11,694 nucleotides of DNA from assembly GCA_023409675.1 (NCBI GenBank), contig JAEYRC010000157.1, positions 1 through 11,694 on the forward strand, read 5' to 3'. Below, one piece after another: positions 1-7,152 of the stretch. The stretch comes from Bacteroidota bacterium (lineage in GTDB: Bacteria; Bacteroidota; Bacteroidia; Chitinophagales; Chitinophagaceae). The notes beneath the pieces are model-generated. The model ran no database searches and was not told the DNA's origin. It saw only the letters and a list, made by a program, of their open reading frames with translations. The number at the start of each line of letters is the position of its first letter. Positions within the stretch are counted from its first letter, which is position 1. The position numbers were made by a program, and so were the translations under genes.

Positions 1-501
1 CAACGAAGAACCGAATGGAACAGGGCGGTGGAAAACCTTCGTACGGTTTGCCGCATGGCTGCTGACAGAAATCTTGACATTGCACTTGAACCTCTGAACC
101 GTTTTGAATCTGATCTTGTCAATACCGTCGACGATCTTAGCCGGTTGATAGAGGATATCGGTTGTTCAAATGCGAAAATGATGCTGGATAGTTTTCATAT
201 GAACATTGAAGAGCCTGATCCCGGCGCTGCTATCCGCAAAGCCGGTGACAAGCTGATACACTTCCAGGTTTCGGAGAATCATCGGGGAATTCCGGGTTCG
301 GGAAGTACACCCTGGCCAGCATATTTTAATGCATTGAAGGAAATCGGTTATACGGGAACGATATCTATTGAAAGCTTTACACCGGATAATTATGAACTGG
401 CTGGCGCGGTTTGCATCTGGAAGCCTTTTGCCGAAAGCCAGGATGAGTTTGCCCGGCAGGGTCTGGCATTTCTGAAGATGAATGTCAACGCGTCCGCTTA
501 A
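1..501 (+). CDS. Sugar epimerase/isomerase, D-tagatose 3-epimerase type (5' truncated by window)
   Basis: The reading frame is open from base 1 and ends with TAA at 499-501, so about 166 C-terminal residues are present; family members are usually near 290, so roughly 120 residues lie upstream. The visible part is a xylose-isomerase-like TIM barrel with the metal site of ketose 3-epimerases: Glu in LEPLNRFE (88-90), Asp in MLDSFHMN (187-189), His in HFQVSENHRG (259-261) and Glu in ISIESF (370-372). The Glu and Arg of SENHRG, followed by IPGSGSTPW, match the sugar-binding loop of Pseudomonas cichorii D-tagatose 3-epimerase. Such enzymes are cytoplasmic and invert C3 of ketohexoses using a divalent metal. 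The exact substrate cannot be read from the sequence. The next gene, an oxidoreductase, follows after 35 bp on the same strand, suggesting one operon. A GTG at 28 is in frame but internal to the protein, not the start. Confidence 0.88.
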   Translation, partial: QRRTEWNRAVENLRTVCRMAADRNLDIALEPLNRFESDLVNTVDDLSRLIEDIGCSNAKMMLDSFHMNIEEPDPGAAIRKAGDKLIHFQVSENHRGIPGSGSTPWPAYFNALKEIGYTGTISIESFTPDNYELAGAVCIWKPFAESQDEFARQGLAFLKMNVNASA

Positions 502-536
502 CATTAACTGATTTCAAATATTTAAATCTGATAAAG

Positions 537-1640
537 ATGGAAACAAAAAAAATTGCTGTGGGCATTGTTGGACTTGGTTTTGGAGCCGAGTTCATTCCGA
601 TCTATCAAAAACATCCGAATGCAGAAATGTATGCCATTTGCCAGCGCAGCCGGGAAAACCTCGACAAGGTTGGTGACGCGTTTGGTGTGGACGTTCGCTA
701 TACAGATTTTGATGAAATGCTGAAGGATCCCAAACTCGACGCGGTGCATATCAACACCCCGATACAGAATCATGCCGAACAATCCTTAAAAGCATTGCGT
801 GCAGGAAAGCATGTTGCCTGTACTGTTCCTATGGCCACCACGGTGGATGAGTGCCGCCAGATCGTTGAAGCGGTACAGGAGACAGGACTTACCTATATGA
901 TGATGGAAACTGTGGTTTACAGCCGGGAATTTTTATTTGTGAAAGAACTGTATGAAAGCGGTGAAATGGGACGGCTGCAGTTTCTGCGGGCCTCCCATCA
1001 ACAGGAGATGGCAGGGTGGCCGGGATATTGGGAAGGACTACCGCCTATGCATTACGCTACCCATTGTGTAGGGCCGGTGGTAGCGCTGGCTAAAACACCG
1101 GCGGAATATGTCTCCTGCTTCGGTTCTGGCAGAATAGATGAACACCTGATCAGTAAATACGGTTCTCCGTTTGCCATAGAATCCTGCCATATTAAATTCC
1201 GGGACTCGGACCTTGCCGCGGAAGTTACCCGCTCGCTGTTCAATACAGCCCGCCAGTATCGTGAAAGTTTTGATGTATATGGATCAAAGAAAAGTTTTGA
1301 ATGGACGCTGGTGGAACATGAGCCTTCGGTTATCCATACGGGTGAAACTCCGGAAAAAGTAACCATTCCCGATTATGCGCACCTGTTGCCGGAACCTATC
1401 CGTTCGTTTACCACCGGAGGGGTATATGATGATTCCGGAAATCAGCATTTGTCGTTTATACAGGGTTCCGGGCACGGGGGCTCTCATCCTCATCTGGTGC
1501 ATGAATTTATTTCGGCGCTGATAGAAGGGAGAAGTCCTTTTCCGGATGCGCGCCAATCCGCCAACATCACCTGCGTAGGAATTCTTGCCCATGAATCCGC
1601 GTTGCGGGGAGGAGAGATAATGCGCCTGCCTGAATTCTGA
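537..1640 (+). CDS. Gfo/Idh/MocA-family NAD(P)-dependent oxidoreductase
   Basis: A 367-residue protein, normal length for the family. The N-terminal Rossmann domain carries a GLGFGA nucleotide-binding loop (residues 12-17), and INTPIQNHAEQ (72-82) is the usual segment before the catalytic loop. The C-terminal alpha/beta domain follows from about residue 125, with PPMHYATHCVGP (169-180) in the place where these enzymes put a catalytic His. The common EKP motif, whose Lys is catalytic in many members, reads TVP here (96-98, in ACTVPMAT). Members oxidise or reduce sugars, inositols or glycosides in the cytoplasm. The tight link to a ketose-epimerase-like gene suggests a two-step sugar conversion, but the substrate is unknown. 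ATG at 537 is the first start; no strong Shine-Dalgarno sequence is seen, which is normal in Bacteroidota. The stop is 11 bp from the end of the convergent outer-membrane gene. Confidence 0.92.
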   Translation: METKKIAVGIVGLGFGAEFIPIYQKHPNAEMYAICQRSRENLDKVGDAFGVDVRYTDFDEMLKDPKLDAVHINTPIQNHAEQSLKALRAGKHVACTVPMATTVDECRQIVEAVQETGLTYMMMETVVYSREFLFVKELYESGEMGRLQFLRASHQQEMAGWPGYWEGLPPMHYATHCVGPVVALAKTPAEYVSCFGSGRIDEHLISKYGSPFAIESCHIKFRDSDLAAEVTRSLFNTARQYRESFDVYGSKKSFEWTLVEHEPSVIHTGETPEKVTIPDYAHLLPEPIRSFTTGGVYDDSGNQHLSFIQGSGHGGSHPHLVHEFISALIEGRSPFPDARQSANITCVGILAHESALRGGEIMRLPEF

Positions 1641-1651
1641 AACGTATTATT

Positions 1652-4435
1652 TTAATGGAAATCGCGGTTGCCCCTGTCCCATTGCCGTGAAGGACGAACT
1701 CCTCCCATCTTATTGATGTTGTACATGAACGACACCATGACATAGCGGCGAAGAACCAGGGAATTCACATCAGAAATATAGTTGTCTCCGATGTCGCGGC
1801 GGATACTTTGATTCTGATTCAACGCGTCATAGACCATCAGTTTCAGCTCGGCATTTTTCTTTTCAAAAAATGTTTTTGAAATGCCCGTGTGCAGCAACGG
1901 AACTTTCTGATCAAAACCAGCCGCAAGGCCCTTGTTGACGTAATAATTGAAGTCAGCAAGCAGGTTGAAGGTTTTGAAGATGGTATAGCGGATATCAGTT
2001 GAATAATTCTGGGTTACATAATTCGTGTTGAGGTTTTCCTGAACGGAATACCGCGATTCATTATAGGTAATATTTCCATTAAGGCCCATATACAATTTAT
2101 CTTTTATGGCCACGCTGGCGCCAAAGCCCTGCCGGAAGGAAAGTGTTGATACCTGGTTTACCATTTTATTGATCATACTAACATTCCGGTCGTAATTCAA
2201 GCCACTGCTGATATTGAAACTGCTGCCTTTGAGTTTACCCTTTAGCGGAAAACCGAAATTGATATTTCCGTTTGTGCTCCAGGCACCATTAAGGTTAACG
2301 GGTACGATCAATTGAATTCCTTTCCCCAATGTATCGATGCTGTTTACAATCTTATTGGCTGTACTGTTGAAACTAAGCCTTCCACTCATATACCGTGAGG
2401 TAGCGGGATTAAACGAATGATAGTTAATACTCAGGCTGTTATTGAATTCCTGGCGCAGATTAGGGTTTCCCATTCGCACATATAAAGGATTGGAAATATC
2501 CGGTATCTCCTGTAACTGGTTTACACTGGGTTGATTGGTTCGGCCGTTATACCGCACGAACAGGCGCTTTGTCCGGGAAAGGGAATAACGTAAAGAAGCA
2601 GAGGGAAAAAAGTTATTATACTCTTGCTGCAGGTGAATGAGACTGTCGCGGCCGTTACGTTGCCGGGTAGTTTTATTATTTATTACAGAATGCTGTATGC
2701 CACCACCCAGCTGAATATTAAATTTATCTGAATGAATACGGTAGTTCAGCCCGCCCTGATGGGCGAGAAATTCATTGTCGAAGTAATTCGTCTGGGCTTC
2801 GTTCACTTTGTCGTATTCTCCGGTAATATTGTTCCGGTCGAAAGCTTTCCGGTCGGAATTGTTCTGGTTGTTGGTATAGGTGTAATTAACTTCCAGTGAC
2901 TGATTGCGGGTCAGGGGCTCTGTATAGGTTGCCCGTAACCGGTTGTTGTTTGAACGGGTTTGTTGTTCCGACAACAGGTCCTGATTATTGACCCGGGCAA
3001 CAGAACTATCGGGATTATAAAAAATATATGGAGCAAAATTTACGCCTTCACCAGAACTGTTGTTAACCGAATTATTAATGCCAAAGGTAAAGGTGCGCCC
3101 TTCCTTGCGGAATCGCCTGCGGTATAAGAGGTCATTATTGATGCTGAGCCCGTCGCGGGAATTCTGATTCCGGGTTAAGCCATTAAGCGCAAGAAACTGC
3201 TCGTTGGCTTTGGTGGCAATGGTATAAACAGTATCCTGTCTTCTTCCTTCATTCCGTTGTGTAGAAATGTTAGGGCTATAGATGATCGAATTCATCGAAT
3301 CGATATCATATTCGATTCTTAAGTTCATGCGGTGATTTACGCCCAGATTATCGGAAAAACTGCGTTGATTTTGTGTGGTAACAGAGTCATTTGGAAAGAA
3401 GGTTTGCCGGAGACTGGACTGCTCAGTACGGCGATCGGTATTGCCATAAGAATAACTCCCCGTAATTTCTAACTTCTTGCCCCACTTGTCGGTAAAATTA
3501 ATACCGCCATTCAAATTGCGGGCGATACCATTGCCACCACCACCGCCACCCGGATTAAAGCCGCCCATCATCCCTATGATGTCGCGGTCGCTGAACGATG
3601 AACGGTTTGTATTATTTCCATTTAATACAATGGAAATCCGCTGTTCATTGACAAACTTGTTGAGCGTACCGGAACCTTCCCAACGGCTCTCGCTGCCCAT
3701 GCCGGCAACAGCTCTTCCGAAATACCCCTTTTTCTTATCTTTCCTGAGTTTGATATTGATGGTCTTCTGCCTGCTGCCATCATCAATCTTGGTAAATTTC
3801 GCCTGCTCGCTCATATCATCATAAACCTGTATGGATTCGATCATATCAGCCGTAATATTCCTGGTGGCCATTTTGGGATCATTCCCAAAGAATTCCTTCC
3901 CATCAACATAGATCTTCGGAATATCCTCACCCTGGGCTTTCACATTGCCGTCTTTATCAACCTCCATGCCGGGGATTCGCTTCAGCAGGTCTTCCGCTGT
4001 TGCATTGGGGGCCGTCTGAAATGCGCCGGCCCTGAACTCGACCGTATCTTTTTTAATGATTACCGGTGAAGCTTCCACGATAACTTCATCCAGAAGTTCA
4101 CCCGATTTCGTAAGATTAACAGGCCCCAGATCAAGGATGGACTGTTGCCGGTTGATTTCAATATTGCGGGAATACGGGTCATAGCCCATAAAAGAAATGA
4201 CCAACCGGTAATGACCGGTATCAATATTCGTAAATTCAAAAGCTCCTTTGGTATCAGCCAGGGTATAATTGATCACCGATGAATCTTTTGCCGATAGCAG
4301 GGTGATGGTGGCGCCTTCCATTGATTCAACAAATACGGTATCGGTAAGGGAGCCTTTTATTGATCCACGGAAATTTTTCTGGGCATGAAGGGTAAATGCA
4401 ATAAACAGGAACAGGGTGCTCAGGATATATCTCAT
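1652..4435 (-). CDS. TonB-dependent-receptor-like outer-membrane beta-barrel protein
   Basis: 927 residues from the ATG at 4435. This start opens directly into a signal peptide (MRYILSTLFLFIAFTLHAQ, residues 1-19). Residues about 22-108 form a carboxypeptidase-regulatory-like beta-sandwich (GAFEFTNIDTGHYRL, SFMGYDPYSR). About 112-230 is plug-like, with DEVIVEASPVIIKKDTVEF, ATAEDLLKRIPGMEVD, PKIYVDGKEFFGNDP and MIESIQVYDDMS. From about 240 onward, alternating polar/aromatic strands rich in Asn and Tyr form the barrel, of the outer-membrane beta-barrel family common in Bacteroidota. A run of six Gly (about 296-301) probably sits in a loop. There is no adjacent SusD-like gene and no obvious TonB box, so this is not a classical SusCD pair and the ligand is unknown. 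Siderophore, peptide or glycan uptake, or a structural role, are all possible. An upstream in-frame TTG at 4474 would bury the signal peptide behind 13 residues and was not used. Confidence 0.9.
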   Translation of the reverse strand: MRYILSTLFLFIAFTLHAQKNFRGSIKGSLTDTVFVESMEGATITLLSAKDSSVINYTLADTKGAFEFTNIDTGHYRLVISFMGYDPYSRNIEINRQQSILDLGPVNLTKSGELLDEVIVEASPVIIKKDTVEFRAGAFQTAPNATAEDLLKRIPGMEVDKDGNVKAQGEDIPKIYVDGKEFFGNDPKMATRNITADMIESIQVYDDMSEQAKFTKIDDGSRQKTINIKLRKDKKKGYFGRAVAGMGSESRWEGSGTLNKFVNEQRISIVLNGNNTNRSSFSDRDIIGMMGGFNPGGGGGGNGIARNLNGGINFTDKWGKKLEITGSYSYGNTDRRTEQSSLRQTFFPNDSVTTQNQRSFSDNLGVNHRMNLRIEYDIDSMNSIIYSPNISTQRNEGRRQDTVYTIATKANEQFLALNGLTRNQNSRDGLSINNDLLYRRRFRKEGRTFTFGINNSVNNSSGEGVNFAPYIFYNPDSSVARVNNQDLLSEQQTRSNNNRLRATYTEPLTRNQSLEVNYTYTNNQNNSDRKAFDRNNITGEYDKVNEAQTNYFDNEFLAHQGGLNYRIHSDKFNIQLGGGIQHSVINNKTTRQRNGRDSLIHLQQEYNNFFPSASLRYSLSRTKRLFVRYNGRTNQPSVNQLQEIPDISNPLYVRMGNPNLRQEFNNSLSINYHSFNPATSRYMSGRLSFNSTANKIVNSIDTLGKGIQLIVPVNLNGAWSTNGNINFGFPLKGKLKGSSFNISSGLNYDRNVSMINKMVNQVSTLSFRQGFGASVAIKDKLYMGLNGNITYNESRYSVQENLNTNYVTQNYSTDIRYTIFKTFNLLADFNYYVNKGLAAGFDQKVPLLHTGISKTFFEKKNAELKLMVYDALNQNQSIRRDIGDNYISDVNSLVLRRYVMVSFMYNINKMGGVRPSRQWDRGNRDFH

Positions 4436-4448
4436 AAACAGGTTTAGG

Positions 4449-4474
4449 TTGCCGTCAGGGGAATAAGACGGCAA
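4449..4474. promoter_or_regulatory. 8-bp inverted repeat just upstream of the outer-membrane gene
   Basis: TTGCCGTC (4449-4456) and GACGGCAA (4467-4474) are perfect reverse complements around a 10-base loop. The nearest arm is 13 bp before the ATG of the outer-membrane protein gene (minus strand). It could be an operator or a 5'-UTR hairpin that affects translation. It is not followed by a T-run in either direction, so a terminator is unlikely. The repeat is seen directly; any function is inferred. Confidence 0.4.
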
Positions 4475-4680
4475 ATTTCAATCAAACCTGCTTTTTCTTG
4501 ACGGATAAGTTGTTAAAAAAACAGGTCAGAAAAAATTATGGCATTCTTCTTATCCTGATTTACACTTATTCCAAAGGGCGTGGCCCGATAAAATAGCTAA
4601 TATATTACCTGTATTCGTGGAGATGGTTGGCCGATCGCCGCGAAATTCGTGGATAAAATTTCCTGTAGGGCCTTTATTGA

Positions 4681-4701
4681 ACAGGGCATTCCCAATTCCT
4701 A
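4681..4701. repeat. Direct repeat copy 1 (acagggcattccc-type)
   Basis: Matches 4763-4783 at 19 of 21 positions; the two copies start 82 bp apart. Its last bases overlap a 15-bp palindrome at 4697-4711. In this copy the internal hairpin arm is degraded (cccaat in place of ccctgt). Confidence 0.6.
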
Positions 4702-4711
4702 TAATATAGGA
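4697..4711. repeat. 15-bp palindrome TCCTATA-A-TATAGGA
   Basis: Seven-base arms around a single central A are perfect reverse complements. It lies inside the repeat-rich gap, directly at the end of the first acagggcattccc copy. It could be a protein-binding site or part of the folded structure of a repetitive element. No function can be assigned from sequence alone. Confidence 0.5.
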
Positions 4712-4762
4712 TTTATCATTTTTGTGCAGGATGTATGTAGGGCGGCAACGCTGATGAACATG

Positions 4763-4783
4763 ACAGGGCATTCCCTGTTCCTA
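4763..4783. repeat. Direct repeat copy 2, containing a hairpin
   Basis: Second copy of the 21-bp repeat at 4681-4701. Here acaggg (4763-4768) and ccctgt (4773-4778) form a perfect 6-bp stem with the four-base loop catt. It is not followed by a T-run on either strand, so it does not look like an intrinsic terminator. Confidence 0.55.
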
Positions 4784-4870
4784 CAACAACAAACCTGCCT
4801 TAATTCATCGCCGCAATTCGGTACAATACGATGTTGGCATTTCAAACGGGAGATGGTTGCCTAAGATTAG

Positions 4871-5569
4871 CTATTGGTGTAAACCGGGAATCAGGTTGAG
4901 AATTGAATTAAAGTTCGCCTTATAGCGGCGCTTATCTACTTTATAATAAAATGCTCCCTTTTTGGAATGCTGGCGGTCTTTTTCTTTTTGTTTGATGAGT
5001 AGTCCGGTGGAGAGAATTTTCCGGCTGAAATTTCTGTTATCAAACCGGGTATCATATACGCTTTCGTATAAGGATTGCAGTTGTGGAATGGTAAATCGTT
5101 CCGGCAACAGCTCAAAGAGCAGGGGATGCAGGGATGCTTTATATTTCAGTTGCTGATGCGCAAGTTTCACCATCTCGCCATGATCAAAGATCAGTTGTGG
5201 AACCTGATCAAGTTCAAACCATTCTGCTTTAAAATCATCACTCAACTGATTTTCATACTGACTGATATCTATGAGTGCTGAGTAAGCAGTACTCAGGGTT
5301 CTTTCCAGCGGATCCCGTTTGGGATCGCTGAATGTCTGCAATTGTTCAAGATAAACACCTTCCAGCCCGGTAAGCTGTTTGAGCACCCGGTTTGCAGCCT
5401 GGTCCAGGCTTTCCTGCGGTTGAAGAAATCCTCCCATCAGGCTCCAGTGGCCTTTCTCAGGAGCAAACCCTCTTTGTATAGCCAGCAGTTTAATTCGGAA
5501 ACCATCGAATCCGAATACAATGCAGTCCACAGCTGCCAGTAGCCGTGTTTGTTTTGAATAGCGTTGCAT
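4871..5569 (-). CDS. araR: AraR-type Nudix-fold transcriptional regulator of L-arabinose use
   Basis: 232 residues from the ATG at 5569; a TTG one codon earlier is less likely. Residues about 9-140 form a Nudix domain (AAVDCIVFGFD, KLLAIQRGF, HWSLMGGFLQPQESL). The Nudix box begins correctly with GFLQPQE, but the REUXEE part reads RVLKQL, so the metal-binding glutamates are gone and hydrolysis is not expected. Residues about 150-225 (RFTIPQLQSLYESVYDTRF, NRNFSRKILSTGLL, then KKGAFYYKVD) match the winged-helix C-terminal domain of NrtR-like regulators. In Bacteroides thetaiotaomicron the L-arabinose regulator AraR has this architecture and uses the dead Nudix domain to sense arabinose. The gene lies 72 bp after araA on the same strand, so it may be co-transcribed with araBA and regulate it. 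The arabinose assignment rests on this context; sensing of another sugar is possible. Confidence 0.87.
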   Translation of the reverse strand: MQRYSKQTRLLAAVDCIVFGFDGFRIKLLAIQRGFAPEKGHWSLMGGFLQPQESLDQAANRVLKQLTGLEGVYLEQLQTFSDPKRDPLERTLSTAYSALIDISQYENQLSDDFKAEWFELDQVPQLIFDHGEMVKLAHQQLKYKASLHPLLFELLPERFTIPQLQSLYESVYDTRFDNRNFSRKILSTGLLIKQKEKDRQHSKKGAFYYKVDKRRYKANFNSILNLIPGLHQ

Positions 5570-5641
5570 CAATTTTTTTTTAGTTTATTCAAACAGGGAA
5601 TAAGCAGGAACTTATATTTAAGTCATTGTATGAAGAATTTT

Positions 5642-7132
5642 TTACTTATAAAACACGTCATTCAGTCGAAGCTCCTGCTTTAGGGTGTCTATCCGGGTAT
5701 CTTTTCCTATAGTGATCAGTTCGATGCCGGCCATCTCGGCAAAGTCGCGCATGTGCCCGACCGTGAGGTGCTGACTGTAACAGGTATGATGCGCGCCCCC
5801 GGCAATTATCCAGGACGCGCATCCGGTATGCATATCCGGATAGGGTTTCCACAATACCCGTGCAACCGGAAGCCTCGGCAGGCCCTGGATGGGTGCCACG
5901 GCTACCACTTCATTTACCAACATCCTAAAGCGGTTTCCCAGGTCAACAATACTTGCATTTATGGCAGGCCCTGCGCCGGCAGTAAAAACCAGTCGAACCG
6001 GATCCTCCCTGCCGCCAATTCCCAGCGGATGAATTTCCAGGGAAGGCCTGGCGCTGGCTATTGTCGGACAGATTTCGAGCATATGTGCGCCCAGCACCAG
6101 GGGGTTGGAAGGATCCAGATGATAGGTGTAATCTTCCATGAACGAGCTGCCTCCCGGCAATCCGGTACCCATAGTCTTCATAGCCCGAACCAGTGCAGCC
6201 GTTTTCCAGTCGCCCTCCGCGCCGAATCCGTACCCTTTTGCCATCAGCCGCTGCGTGGCGATGCCGGGCAGTTGCCGGAAACCATGCAAATCTTCGAAGG
6301 TATTGGTGAAACCTTTATAACCACCATGGGTTAGAAATGACAATATTCCCAGTTCAATACGTGCAGCATCCTGCAGAGCAGCATGCCGTGCGCCGCCTTT
6401 GCGCAGGTCATCGGACATGGTATATTGATCGGCATATTCTGCACATAATCGCTCCGTTGCCGTATCATCAATAGCGTCAATATGTTCAATCAGGTCGCCA
6501 ACGCCATGCGTATTCACCGAATATCCGAAAACAATTTCCGCTTCAACTTTATCACCTTCCGTCACCGCAACCTGTCGCATATTGTCGCCGAAGCGTACAA
6601 AGCGGGCATACTGAAGGTCGTGCCAACCCGCTGCGGCCCGGCACCATTCCGCAATAGCGTCAACCGTTCGGGAATCTTTCCAGTGGCCGGTCACAACCTT
6701 CCGCCGGATTTTCATTCTGGCTGTAAGGTGGCCGAATTCACGGTCGCCATGCGCGCTCTGGTTGAGATTCATGAAATCCATATCGATCTCGTTCCAGGGG
6801 ATATCACGATTATACTGAGTATGAAAATGCAGCATGGGAAGCTGCAATAATTTCAATCCGCCAATCCACATTTTAGCCGGTGAAAACGTATGCATCCAAA
6901 CGATCAGCCCAATGCATTTCGGTGTGGAGGCCGCTTCCCTGAAAGTTTGTACAATCTGTTCAGGAGTGGTTAAAACCGGTTTGAATACAATATTCACCGG
7001 TATCTTTTTATGGTCATTCAATCCGCCAGCAATAGACCGGGCATTTTCGGCTACCCGTTCCAGTGTGTCGTTACCGTAGAGATGCTGGCTGCCTGTGAGA
7101 AACCATACTTCAAGCTGATGGAGTGCTTTCAT
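5642..7132 (-). CDS. araA: L-arabinose isomerase
   Basis: 496 residues, close to the 500 of the Escherichia coli enzyme. It interconverts L-arabinose and L-ribulose in the cytoplasm using Mn2+. The metal site is intact and nearly in E. coli numbering: Glu306 in GFGAEGDWK, Glu333 in SFMEDYTYH, His350 in GAHMLEICPT and His449 in GGAHHTCYS (His450 in E. coli). The N-terminus EVWFLTGSQHLYG and the IVWMHTFSPAKMWIGGL segment are family hallmarks. ATG at 7132 is 20 bp after the araB stop, so the two are almost certainly one transcript in the order araB-araA. No Shine-Dalgarno sequence is evident. No truncation or missing active-site residue is seen. Related isomerases act slowly on D-galactose, but the partner kinase supports arabinose. 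Confidence 0.97.
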   Translation of the reverse strand: MKALHQLEVWFLTGSQHLYGNDTLERVAENARSIAGGLNDHKKIPVNIVFKPVLTTPEQIVQTFREAASTPKCIGLIVWMHTFSPAKMWIGGLKLLQLPMLHFHTQYNRDIPWNEIDMDFMNLNQSAHGDREFGHLTARMKIRRKVVTGHWKDSRTVDAIAEWCRAAAGWHDLQYARFVRFGDNMRQVAVTEGDKVEAEIVFGYSVNTHGVGDLIEHIDAIDDTATERLCAEYADQYTMSDDLRKGGARHAALQDAARIELGILSFLTHGGYKGFTNTFEDLHGFRQLPGIATQRLMAKGYGFGAEGDWKTAALVRAMKTMGTGLPGGSSFMEDYTYHLDPSNPLVLGAHMLEICPTIASARPSLEIHPLGIGGREDPVRLVFTAGAGPAINASIVDLGNRFRMLVNEVVAVAPIQGLPRLPVARVLWKPYPDMHTGCASWIIAGGAHHTCYSQHLTVGHMRDFAEMAGIELITIGKDTRIDTLKQELRLNDVFYK

Positions 7133-7152
7133 TTGAACAAGTAGTTTATAAA

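Larger units (their letters stand above)
4436..4870. other. Intergenic region with a cluster of short repeats
   Basis: 435 bp between the outer-membrane gene and the regulator gene, both on the minus strand. No convincing gene: the open frames in 4550-4864 are short, overlap on opposite strands and resemble no known protein. It should contain the promoter of the outer-membrane gene, but I could not place a convincing TTTG / TAnnTTTG pair. From about 4587 onward it holds several repeated words: gataaaat at 4587 and 4652, attcgtgga at 4613 and 4645, agatggttg at 4621 and 4851, and atcgccgc followed by aattcg at 4634 and 4807. A 21-bp near-duplicate and a palindrome are listed separately. The density of repeats suggests a small non-coding repetitive element or the remnant of one; this is inference. 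Confidence 0.5.

Noticed and set aside
3477..3824. Plus-strand 115-residue frame with a poly-proline run
   Set aside because: It is the antisense of the Gly-rich loop and plug of the outer-membrane gene; its composition is explained by that gene.
1652..4435. SusC of a SusCD glycan-uptake pair
   Set aside because: No SusD-like lipoprotein gene is adjacent and the sequence fits the general outer-membrane beta-barrel family rather than SusC.
4436..4474. N-terminal extension of the outer-membrane protein from a TTG at 4474
   Set aside because: The extension would put 13 polar residues before a clean signal peptide, and it overlaps the inverted repeat; the ATG at 4435 fits better.
4550..4864. 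Two short overlapping frames on opposite strands in the repeat-rich gap
   Set aside because: Both are explained by the repeats; no protein family resemblance and no conserved start signals.
5610..5623. AT-rich hairpin ACTTA-TATT-TAAGT between araA and araR as terminator or operator
   Set aside because: Only a 5-bp AT stem without an adjacent T-run; likely chance in AT-rich DNA.
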